Shown here: piece by piece, positions 34,730-46,700 of the stretch
Numbering within the stretch: position 1 is the stretch's first letter
Layout of the letters: each line of letters opens with the position of its first letter
Source: Lineus longissimus
Lineage: Eukaryota; Nemertea; Pilidiophora; Heteronemertea; Lineidae
Reading direction: 5' to 3'
Length of the DNA: 64,000 nt
Assembly (NCBI RefSeq): GCF_910592395.1
Contig: NC_088309.1
Span: forward strand, 20,090,599-20,154,598
The notes under the pieces: generated by a model
What the model saw: only the letters and a program-made list of their open reading frames with translations
Told to the model about the DNA's origin: nothing
Database searches by the model: none
Made by a program: the position numbers and the translations under genes

Positions 34730-36750
34730 ATGCAAAATTTTTATATAGCTCTTTGTAATGTTCAATATTTTTGAAGCGCTTTACATTTATTCCCCAGACC
34801 AAGCTGAAACATTTCAGTACAAGACAGATGAGCTGATGATGAGACAAGCTGAGCATTTCAGACTGGTACCCATTTAAAGACTTGGGCGGAGTTTGGCATG
34901 TATCAAGACAAAGAGACCTGCCCATGGTCTCACGCTGACAGTGGGGACAGAACCAGGGACCTCTGGAAAACTAGTCAGAGCCTCGAGCCACAAAACAAGC
35001 ATCGCGGCTCCTTACGTTATGTTGTTGTTGTCCAAGTTTAAGGAAACCTCATCTCTTGTTATTTCCGTCGTTGGAGTTGGTTTGTTCGTGAAAACTTGGA
35101 CAAACCAAATAGTTTTATTTGGCTTTTAATCCGTTGTGAAATTTCATTGTTTCACTGCAAGTTCTGTGCAAAGCGGATTGATATTTTGTTGTATCGTCTA
35201 CCTCATGCATTCTATTGATTCGTAAACAGATGCAATTGCATAAAGCCGGCTTTTCAATCATCTTGTATTTTCTTGGTTCCTGTGTCGTCGCTTATTGGAG
35301 GAAACTTTAAGACTGATTTTCACCGCCGATTAGTCGGCATGTCAAAAACCCACCGACCGCAGTTAAACTGCCGTTGTAAATTTTATGGAGTGCTTCTCTT
35401 TATATCGAATTGAAACATTGACAAGGCCTTATCGGGCGTTACTGGCAGCAGAGAATAGGTATTTCTCCAGTATGAATACAATCGTGTTTATTTACCCGAT
35501 GACATTGCGCAAAAATCTGAAATGTTTTTCTCCCTTATTAATGCTTGTACCTTCCCTTACGCTGCATGGCACTCACACGAGAGACTGGTTGCGGCGCAAA
35601 TGGTCTTTCTCCCGTACAGATGCATTTATGTATGTGTCGCATGTTCTTTCCCATGTGGTAAGTTACTTAAAACGGAACAGCCGGTCACGACACTGCATGG
35701 TAGCCCTGTCAACATATTAAATGGTTTTTCTCCCGTACGGATATCAACAGATACCGTAGGAGGTTTAGATTCTGTGATGTCGTTTAATCGTACATGAGTT
35801 CGTGAGGACCCGAGGACAACGCTTTTTGCTGTTGATATGCAGGCAATTAGGACAGCGTGGTTTCGGTCTCGCTTGTGACCTGGTGTCAGACTCATTAACC
35901 GATTGCTGGGTTGACCAGCTAATGGCCTTGGATGGTGTGGCTTTGGATGGTCTTCAAACGATATGTAAAAGACTCATCCTGAACCCCAGACCAACACTCG
36001 GCACTGAAGACCGAGCTCAACGTATGCGAGGGGAGAAGGACACGACGGACTTTCGAGGATGGCTACATGTGTGAGGAGCTACCTAGCCCATTCAAATCAT
36101 ACTGAACTTCCACTGCCAGCACTTTTGCCTCCGTAAATTGACGCGCGTTTTCTGGAAGCTGGGCAGTGTCAGTCAGTGAGGGTCAAGATTCAATCCACTA
36201 GAAGCTGTACACTTGTAGTGGGGCGGGCTGGGCCAGGTCCGTCTAACACTGAGCTCATGATGACTCCCTCCCCCAGCAAGGGCGGCGCCGTGGCTCTTCT
36301 TCATGACTATTTGCCTTGGAGTCCGAGTCTATAGCTGACACCTAGATAAGAGATGCTTTTGACGGTAACAGGTGGGAAAATGAACCCTGCACGCCCTGTG
36401 ATGTCAGCCAACTGTTCTAAAAAGTGATGACAGTGTGCCTCGCCAATCATGGTTCAGCGCCAATGGGTTATTTTGCAATACCAGGACTCCAGCCAGGGAT
36501 TTCCATTTGCTCTAATGAGCTAAACTCTGCATGGTTGCAGCGGAATAGGCCTCATCCCTTCCTTCCCAGAGTCAGAACGCAGTGGACTGTCCTGCACATG
36601 GAGGGAATTCCTGCTACCTTTCGTCAAATCAGCAATGCAAAATATGGATACATGATCGATGTATTCCTTGGTAGAGGCAATACTGACCAGCCTCTATGTG
36701 GTGGCAGAGTCATAATGAAACAAAACTAGCAACTGAATGAGTTATGCTAA
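34730..36750. other. Intergenic DNA, no supported gene
   Basis: Several plus-strand frames of 60-111 codons occur but none has a recognisable domain, and they overlap each other in different frames. Short echoes of the 68-bp repeat ('cgaggacaac' near 35810) and a duplicated 'ttttctcccgta' string (about 35605 and 35725) are visible. Confidence 0.45.
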
Positions 36751-37035
36751 ATTTTATTTCCTCATCCATCAGCAATTGTATAAAGCATGCACCAGCAAGT
36801 AGCTGTTTCCACCAACATGGATGGCAAGGTATTCTGCCAATACTAAATAAATAGTAATAAATGATGTTATAAGCAGCAAATAAGATGGAAGCACTCTGTT
36901 ACACGTATGCTTGAAAAACCTGATTAAATGACACTAGATTTGTATGATTTCTTCAAGTAGTATTCTGAAGTGATTGAAAAGCTTCTGCATGCATATTCAC
37001 TATCAAAGACTAGTCATTAACCTGTGAATTACTGT

Positions 37036-37128
37036 TAAGTTGGTCAGGGGCCATCATGACATGTATTCCCATTACATTGCCGGGGCTACTACCATCCGAA
37101 AAATCATGATGGCTCCTGGCTGAGTTTA
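37036..37128. repeat. Small inverted repeat
   Basis: 'ggtcaggggccatcatgac' is answered by 'aatcatgatggctcctggct' about 50 bp later in inverted orientation, with a few mismatches. Possibly the ends of a very short transposon remnant. Confidence 0.4.
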
Positions 37129-37851
37129 CAGTAGATTATGAAGGTCTGATGGCACTGTTGCAACTTTCTAGATGTCAGCGTCTATTTGTGGCTTTTGACA
37201 TTCCAATACAAAGCAAACATTGTGGCACCTTCTTAACCCTTCCCCAACCAAACTAGAAGGCTTGGGAACAAGCGTACAGCAACATGCAAAGAACTGCATC
37301 AGGACTATGGTGATGATTAAACAACTAGTCACCTCATAACTGCAGTTTCTTGGATTACAATGGACAACATATCTTCACAATGTTCACATGCAAATTATGG
37401 TATCAGAGTTCACAATTATGGAAGATTTTCGTACCCCTCACGAACATCACAAAATAAACCAGGTGTTGTAACAGGTGTAGCATCATGTTTGTAATGACCT
37501 TATCTATTACAATGCAGCATAAGTTGGGACAGCTCCGAATTGAGTTTACAGTACAGAAAAACAAATGATCTGCATCAGTATCAAGAAGCTACTACAAACC
37601 ACCAAATTTTCGCAGCTGTTTCATTTTTGCGAATAACCCGGATTCATGAAAATTAAAATATTTTTTTCATTCTCCAACTGTCATGTACATGTAGTTTACT
37701 TTATCCCCATAACGCTCTCAGGCCTAACATATCCTTCAGTGTATAATCGCAATATCGGTACATATACTTTAAATACTAAAGACACTTACTCAAAGTACCT
37801 TATAAGCAAATGGCACTTGTATGTAACATCGAAAGCAAATTCCTAGCTCAG

Positions 37852-37999
37852 TGACTGGTTGTTCAAAACAAGATATGTAAACAATGCTGGCTTTAACTCA
37901 ACTTGACATTATTTCTTTCAATTAACTCCAGTAGACTTAATGCTAAGTTGAGTTAATGTCATCATTAAACACGAAATCTGCTTTGACCAACCGGCCCAG
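37852..37999. mobile_element. MITE-like element, 'GGGCC...GGTTGTTCAAA' family, copy 1
   Basis: A near-palindromic 150-bp unit. Its left end 'tggttgttcaaaac' pairs with its right end 'tttgaccaaccggccc', and its interior 'ttaactcaacttgacatt' is answered by 'aagttgagttaatgtc'. Related units occur at 39887-40018 and 45273-45390. Confidence 0.65.
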
Positions 38000-38201
38000 G
38001 TTGACAAAAAAACTCCTTGCAACTTGAAGTTAACAGCACGGATGGCATATTTTTTCACTCCAAATGTAATTTTTTGAACTAGCACTTTCACATATAGCTC
38101 TTTTAACGATAAAAATAATTCAAAAATCTCCTATTAGTCTGTCATGTTGTCTATGGCCTCTTATTGATCTATCACAGTGAACCTAACATCACTACTAGTA
38201 T

Positions 38202-38519
38202 TTAAAGGGACAACTTGGGCTTGAAATATCTGGGTTTTTCATACAAAAATGGCTTCCAGCAGGACCGCAACTTCCCCAAACAGGATCATTGAAAAATAAT
38301 TAAACTGTAACTGAATAAACAATGCATTGGAGCACGACGTAACTGCTTGCCTGAAATTCACAAGCCATGTCCAAAACTAGCTCGCATCATTAACTGGCGA
38401 AAATCATTATTAGAGATCAATATTAGTGTGATACCGGTCCTACATGTGACAGCAAATGGCGACAAGTGAGGGTATTGTCCTCCTGGCCAGGTGAATCCCA
38501 CGCCAAAGTTGTCCCTTAA
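38202..38519. mobile_element. TTAA-flanked MITE (310 bp)
   Basis: The element runs 38206-38515. The left end AGGGACAACTTGG and right end CCAAAGTTGTCCC are inverted copies with one indel or mismatch. Each is flanked by TTAA (38202-38205, 38516-38519), the target duplication of piggyBac and Kolobok transposons. No coding content. Confidence 0.7.
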
Positions 38520-39886
38520 AGATGTCTACCACATTTGGTCCCATATGTATTTCTCCTTAGTGGATTTCATAACTTTCACAACACAATGCCCCAAATTCTT
38601 TTCTCAAAATCTCAGTTTTAAAAGACTATTGCAACCTAAAGGCCAGCATTAGAATAGCATGTTTCTACCCGAGAAGAGCTATGCCTATAGAAATGCATGA
38701 GAATGCAGGCTCAAGGCATTTGACCACAGACTCTAACTATCTACTGTTTTTATCATGGAATCAGCACTCCATTGATAGAGTATGTGTCTTTATAAATGTC
38801 CAACTGCAATTGGTTTTCGAATACATTTTCAAAAGTTTGTGCCCTTAAATCTCAGTAACAATGCACATTTCAGACCCAATTTGGCCCAGGTTATGAAACA
38901 TACATTCAAGAACTACACATGCAAATTGCATCTAAATCCATAAGTTAGGTCAGATATATTCTACGTGAAAAAGAAAAAGCTGTCTCTGCTCTGAATTACA
39001 CAAATTATTAAAGGATGTTGCCATCTTAGATTCCGATTAGCCTTTCATACTCTACTGTCGGCCTATAAGCTTCAATCTATCTCTTTCTTAGTTACCACAA
39101 TAAGTTCCCTAACTTCCTGATAGTTCAGCAGATTATCTTTGAAAATAAGCATTGTCAAAAAAGGAAATCAAGAACATGTAGAGTCCAAATTGCGCATTGA
39201 GAGGAATGTTCAAGATGTAAGGCATAGAAAAATACATCAATGACAATTCTTAAGCATTAGACATGCATGAGCAAATAACTTTCAAAACTTCCCACCCAAA
39301 GCTTTTTATAAAGTATTTACAAATTGAGCAGACAAGGAAGGGAGGGTTAAACTCACACGACACATAGAATATCTTTCATTAGCTACGTTATCCAAAGAGT
39401 TGTACCGGTACTTAGGCCACATCAATATAATACCGTACCTTGGATAGCTGACAGACCTATTTCCCCAATGTGAAAAAAAACTGTTTTCATAACAGAAATT
39501 GACCACTACCTAGGTCAAATGTTGACACAACATGAAACATATAACAAAAAACTAGTCTTGCTGGAGTTTCGCTGGTCAAATCATCTGTGATGTGTTACAA
39601 AGTCAAATATGCTGACACAGTCTTGTTCACAATATATTGCGTATTTAACAGTCTTGGGAGGTTTTTATTTTCATTTTTACCCCTGTCTCCCAAAAAGAAG
39701 AATTTCCCTCCTCACCTCCTCAGGAATTAAACTGGTGTGGCTTCAGTGCAAAAATTCATACATAAGAAGAAAAATGCCAATCAGCATCCTGGTAAACAAA
39801 ATGATGTAGGCAACATCAGGGATTCTTGAATATACGTCTAGAATAATTGTGTACCGGTACATTGCTTTTCAATATCTCTCCCAACA

Positions 39887-40018
39887 GGGCCCGGTAGTTC
39901 AAAACAATATTTTGTCCCTAAGGCTGGTGTTGACTTAACTTGGCTTAACTGAAGGAGATAACATCAAGTTAATTCAATGCCAGCGTTAGTGTCAACATTG
40001 TTTTGATCTATTATGCCC
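39887..40018. mobile_element. MITE-like element, 'GGGCC' family, copy 2
   Basis: Left end gggcccggtagttcaaaa; right end 'ttttgatctattatgccc'. The interior contains inverted 'ggctggtgttgacttaac' and 'gccagcgttagtgtcaac' blocks. Same family as copies 1 and 3. Confidence 0.7.
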
Positions 40019-40708
40019 TCAAAAGTCGTCAATATAACTTGATGTTATATTTCTGAATATTTTCACAGACTACTCTTTTATTTCTAACGTGTGAACCCAT
40101 CCTTATTGAGAACCCCCCTGGGTATCACACAACCCATTCGTTGTATTAACACTGAAAAGAGTTAGGATCAATTTACACACATTTTTGGTGTTTGGCAATG
40201 CTTAGAAATGGAAGTTTATTTTGACACACCCTGTGTATAAATATAAGAATTCGTCTTTCACTTTAAAGAATGGTAAATAGATCGAAAAGGAAGTGATATA
40301 TTCTCTGTACTCCTTACTTGTGCAAACACCCCACAGTGAAGTTAATTTAATCACCATGAAGAAAAAGTGCTACCTTATTTTTCCATGACAGATACAGGCG
40401 CATGTCAAACTAATAGCCATAGATCGTGATCTTATAACAGACACTTTTCATATCTCAGACTTTCTCTCCAAGGGGCCTACGATTCCTTTCACACCCCCAT
40501 CAAGCACACACATGTACAGAAACATTAGAACACACACATTCAAAATATTAAGTTTTCTCATATGCAAGGTAGGGTGCATGAGTAACATGGCTAGAGTCAG
40601 CACAGTTTGAATCGCTGCCAAGCATAAAATATACTACACGTAATTCAGTGTCAAATTATGTTTTTGTTCACTTGAATAGGCAACAAAATATCACAGTTTT
40701 TTATTCTC

Positions 40709-43700
40709 TCAATATCTTGAGAAGTCATGGTCCTCTAAACGAAGCTCCAAGAAGTATAATAAGATTCCCGACTGGTCGAACACATCCCGCGTTCCCATTG
40801 AGAGCAAATCCTCCGGCGTGGCGGCCACATCATTGAAAGCAGGTCTGAGCAGCGTCGGGCCAAAGATCGTGGCCAGGTTCTTCACCGACATTTTGTTCTT
40901 ATCTTCATTTTTGCTGACACTGAAAAAACAAAGGAGAGACTATTGGTTTAAGAGGAATCGTTCATTCTCATAAACACCCCAACATGGGAAGTTTCCAAAA
41001 GATCTCCCTCAACTCTCATTGGAGTTTGACAATAGGAATGATCCCTGGGTTAAGAGGAACCATTTCATACCAAAGACAATGCGATCAATGGCGGACTAAC
41101 AAAAGGGTAGCCATGTCAATGTACCCCAAAAACGAATCCCGGTGAAAACCCAGACAGGATAATTCTCAGTTCAGATAAGGATTGCAAGTAGATAGATGTA
41201 CAGGAGAACCTCTCTTACAAATGCTGTCCTGAATTAAGAGGTGTCCTCATTACAGAGGCCAAATTCAACTCAAATGACCAAATATGAGACAAAATGCAGT
41301 GTCATTGATAGATAGGGTGTCCTTGATACAGAGGTGTCCGCTTGGGTAGGTTTCATCGTGTATTGTGCTTACCGTAAGAGATGGTCAATAATGAACAAGA
41401 TGCATCGGTGGTTTGGTTCGGGAAGTGACTTGAACAACGTCAGCATACACCTCTCCTTAGAAACAGGGTCAATCAAGCCTAAACCATCCACAAATCGCCG
41501 GTATAACTTATCAGTGAAGAGGGCCTCTGGTAGCTCCCTGAAGTAGAGCTTTAATAGTCCGGTCACAGCATGAATATCTGCCTGAACTAGCTCATCGACT
41601 GCCACCTTGCTACCTGAAAAACCAACAGAATCTTAATAAATGTTATCTCCTAATCAATTTCGTTCATGATTTTGAAATTTCTACTAGTACAACCTTGTGA
41701 CTGACAGAAGTTTTCCAGAGAGGTTTCCCAATTGCTGAGGTCGCATTGAATGGAAATGATCCATCTGGGACCTACAGGTACATATCTGAAGAGATATGCT
41801 GTCAAGGTATGCCCCAATGTCTATGAACTCCCACAGTTCCTGTATCTATTGACTGACACAATTCCTTGACTTGCCCAGAGTAAGTTATAGAACATCCAAA
41901 GACTACTTAACTTAACAGAGATTCAGAAACAAGCAAGTAACTTACTTTTCTCAAACAGTTTCTTCAACCGTTGTATTTCTGAAGAGACTCCCGAGACACG
42001 GTATATCCCCACATCATCAAGGCCCCTCTTCTCAACCGCAGCAACACATGCTGTCACTATTGTGGGAAATTGGCTCCCTTCTCTCCTGCAATGAAAGAAG
42101 GTAAATCATGTTATAGCCATTTCAAGTTTCTAGATAGCACTCTCAGTGGCAGCTGCTACTAAGCATATCAAGACAGACCCTGATCATTAAAAAGTGCTGT
42201 ATAAAAGCCTCTGTTATTATTTATATAATCAAAACTCTACTGCTTATATCTGTTTATGTGGCTTTTGCAGCTGCCATTTTACAAGTATGTTGCCATAATG
42301 TCGTGAATTGCTGTGTTACTGCGATATAACATGTAGTTTTAGCCTTGCTTGACTTCAGGGTTATTTCCTGTCAAGAAATGTGCCAGCAGAATTGCCAACA
42401 GCAGCTAAAATATTCGATAACCTCCTGATGATAAATATACTCACATCAAAACAGTTTCCAATTTGACTCCAAACACTCCAGTATTCATCCTCGACTGGAC
42501 TCGCTTCATAGTTTGTTCCCGGCTCACATGTTGTACCGAAAGAAGAATGGATGTTTCTCCCATGGACAAGGTGACCTCCTGGAACTCCTTCTTGAGCCAG
42601 TTCTGGTTCAATTCCAGCGCACACTTGCCCAGCAAGCAATCACTCTCCGACATCTGCTTGTAGCAAAGCACGCGCAATGTCTGAGAGCCATCAAGTGAAA
42701 TCTCAAAAGTCTGTGAAAATAAAGTTCATTATCTTTAAATTTCTTTATCTTCTATAAGGACAAGCCTTCTGAAAAAGGGAGGCCGAAACTTGTATCAGTA
42801 AAGTCTATAAAATCAGTGTTCTACTTCTGAATTCCCCATTATAAACTTCTCAACATTTTTAGGAATTCGGTTTCTATCAATAGTAATGGCCACAAATCAG
42901 CATGAAAGCCACTGTTTTGCTTGGAAGAACACATACTAATTGAAATTAATGGAAGTGGAGCTATTCTTCTGCAAATAAACCACAGGTGCAGTCAAAGAAT
43001 GTATTACCTCGTTCCATTTTGGTTCAATGGAGTTGCAGATGAGGTTGGTCTTGGCCTGCATGGAGAAGTTACCATAGGAATCCACCTCCAGGGAGCAGAA
43101 CGTATCGACCGGGGATACCAGGCCCATCAGCTTCTTGACAGTCACATTGAGCATCCCATGCATGATCTCCTCATCCTGGGCATGCCTCATCAGCAACGTG
43201 CCAAGGACATTCACTCGAGGAATCTGGAAAAAAAGCCGAACAAATCAATATGAATTTGACTGTAGTTAATTTTATGTGAGTTTCGTAATGCATTTCCTCA
43301 GAAATGCACAGGCTATAGCATTGACAGAGCAGCTCATCCGAGTGCTACCAAAAGGTTTTGAGCAGCCCATCTACCATAAGGTTTCATGATAGACCTGGTT
43401 TCAATTGGTACATGTCAGTCAGATGATATACCTCTACCATATTGATATTAGACTATAAATTCAACTTTAACTCTGTCAAGTCCACTGTAATAAACCAAAT
43501 GTATTTACCTGTCTACAAGAATTGACTAACGATTGCACATCAAACACACTCAAGTTTGGCACTTTTGGGTCTGGAAATAGAAAACATATGATACATGAAA
43601 AAGAAAATGAAGTGACCAACCATGTAGACAAAGATAGTCTGAAACCTGCTTGGTAAGAGGGAAGACCTGTAACCAAATTAATGTAAAGGACAGAGTCTAT

Positions 43701-46700
43701 TTGCAAAAACTTTATTGGCTCCAATTGGCCCCAATGGCTCCAAATAGTAACAGAACTTCAGCATGGAAAGGCACTGTCATTTCAACTGACCTTTAAGCAA
43801 GCTGTATGAATTTAGAACAGCCCAGCACATAGAATTTCCATTTTAAAATGGTTTTTAAGGGTTTTTACAAGAAGGTTTTCACCAACCTTTAGACTGCACG
43901 GATCGAATCGCCTCTCTCCACTCATCCCTCTCATAATCTGAAGACATCAACAATGAATACACCTTGTTCTGTTTGTAGTGAATTCTGAACACAAGTTTGG
44001 GGGAGGCGAGGATGAGAGCAGCTTGCTGGAAAGTAGAAGAGAAAAAATTTGAAGAAATTGGAGTGGTTTTTCCAGTTTAGCTTAGCTATAGACTGTCTTC
44101 AGTGCACTGTGTTCTGCAGCTAGCCAACTCCTAGATGTGGACTGTATGGTGAAATAGAAATTCACCGCCCCTTTCAAATTAAAGCATTGAAGTGGTACAT
44201 GGTGAAATTTATATTATATGACGAATACTACGGTATGAACCCACTAAATTGTACGCTCTTCAGGAACTGATTCTTTTTATTCTCTTAAATACTTACCTGT
44301 TCGACAAGCTTTTTCCTGATCTTTTCCACCGATTTACCACTGAGACCCCCAAAGAAAGCCTTATCCTTGGAGATGTCTTCTTTCTGCAGCTCCTTCTTTA
44401 GGTCATATTTCAGGACGCTGACACGCTTCTTCAGCTGATCGACCTCAAGTTTTCGTTTCTTCTCGAATTCTTGCTCGTCTACAAAGGTAAATAGACACAT
44501 TTAGAAAAGTGATAAAAACAACTAAATCTTCACTCATATAGTCATATTTACCATGTATACTAGTATGCTTGGGGTGCAGTGGGCTTTCAAGACACAACTG
44601 ATAGGACCAAGCCTGACTACATAAGAATAAGTACATGTATGGGTAAGTTTTGAAATTTCTTTCCAAACTAAACTTAATCATTGATAAGGAGTCCATATTC
44701 TATTACCATAACTGTTGATGGTTTTCAAAATTTAAGGTGTGCCCGAGGTCTGCAATTTGTTGCCACTTGAGTACATGGATATCAAAATTAGTGAAATCCC
44801 AAGAAATGGAAATTTCGAAAGAAATAACGAGGAACAGCACTGCATGGAGAAGCTTGGGGAGAAACCGCTGCATAAAATGACAAGTATCACGCAATCTTGA
44901 AAACAGTTCAAAAATACCAAGCAAGAAATATCATTCAGTAAGTCACGAAGGACCAAACTCAACTCAAAAGTGACTTGAGAGAGGGCCAATGTTCAGCAAC
45001 GGCTGACTAACCTCAACCTATAATTAAAGGCAACTGCACCATAACTTCCCCAAATTAACAAAATTAGAATTAGAAAGGTCAGCAGTATAAAATCATAGAG
45101 GTTAGGATCTTGGACAGACAACTTGTGTTAGGATTGAGGGTTTTATTAGCCACTGATGACAATACAGAGTTAGGTTCATCAACTGCCCAACTTCAAAAAA
45201 GCGTATTTGAAGTTGTGACAAGGATTTGAATCCTAAGAATCATTCAACATGTTCATCACTGACTAGAGTCCAGGGCCCAGTTGCTGAATGGCTTTAGAGA
45301 CAAATGCCAGCGTCAGCTCAACTAATCGTCATCTCTTTAGTAAATTTAATTTACAAGAGTAGTGTTAACATCGATGCAGCCACCAGGCCCAGAGTTACAA
45401 TACATAGGACTCTTTTTCTCAGGCCCAGAAAGTGTACGGCAAAAAACGTTGATTTCTACATCAACATTTTATGTTACAGCGTACAGAGACTGCGACTTCC
45501 TCCCCCTAGTGTTCCTTTTGTTTCGTTGTGAAAAGGCTGAAAATGTTGAACTGAGTCTTATGGATGGAACTCCACCAACAAAAACAGCATGCAGGGTTAA
45601 TGTTGTCAGAGATTATTGATAGGTAAATTAAATACTTGAAACGGACTACCTTTCATAGTAGGGGAAATAAATGGTACCGTAGGCATCCACAATGCTGCAC
45701 TGTTTCGCCACTGCCGGATCATATCAGTGTTGGGTTCTTTTGAAAAGATAATTATGAGTCAATACTTTGAAATCTCATGCTCAGAGGGATCAGAGCTACA
45801 TGACTATCTATTTTGTTGGCATTATTGGTTCCATATTTCAGGAGAGAACTTTTCAATCCCCAGTCTAAGATTATGAGAAGAATCATATGTTTCTAAAGGG
45901 TGCTGCAGACTGGTGATTATTGCACTGATAATTGCAATATTTATTTCTGCGATGAGTGATAAAAAGGTAGCTAGACTAATCAAAAGACTATGGGAAAAAT
46001 AAGTCATCAATGATGCGACTTGTGATGATATCAAATAGGTTTGATATTATTCTTGCACATCACAGTCAAATATCAAAAGATTCTTCTTTGATAAACCTGC
46101 AATGACCAGGTCAACGATAAGGTGACTGCAAGATGGCATGCCCAGTGAGACAGTTCCAAAGAGGACACACTTGTGATGGAAGGAACTTGCAATCACACAT
46201 GATTAAAGACACACAGTGAATTGAGTAAATTTTAAACCGGAACCACAGTGAGGTAGACACGGCCTTGAAGTTAATACACAAACAAATTAGATGTCAATTA
46301 AAAGGAAGCAATGATTAGGGATAGGTGTTCCTAGTGGTGTTCACGAATTCTCCTCACCACGCCTGTAATCCATCCAATACTTCAGCACCTTTCGGGAGAC
46401 AAGCTTCAGATCCACTTGAAAAGGTCAGTGAAAAATGATATAAGAAACATGGAGAATGCAATGCAGATCAGAGCCTCGTAGCAAAGGACACGCGATATGA
46501 GAATGATTCCTTTCTAGGGTGATCCTACCAAGAGTTTCAGTGTTAGAACACATTATGGGTATAAAAGCTTTCAAGGAAATACTAACTGAATGTACTGAAG
46601 AATGATGAGATGGCCTATCACACACTGTCATACAAGTGACCACAACCTGATGCTCTTATCCAAAATAAAACCTACTTCCTTTTTCCAAGTTGTAAAATCT

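Larger units (their letters stand above)
36751..40708 (-). other. 3' untranslated region and/or flank of the BCR-family gene
   Basis: AT-rich DNA downstream of the BCR-family stop codon on the minus strand, without coding exons. Minus-strand AATAAA hexamers occur at 40215-40220, 40077-40082 and 36753-36758, among others, so the 3' end could be about 0.5 kb or up to about 4 kb past the stop. It contains three short inverted-repeat elements listed separately. Confidence 0.45.

Noticed and set aside
45304-45619. Plus-strand frames of 75-85 codons in the BCR intron
   Set aside because: They begin inside a MITE-like element, overlap each other in two frames and lack splice signals or domains.
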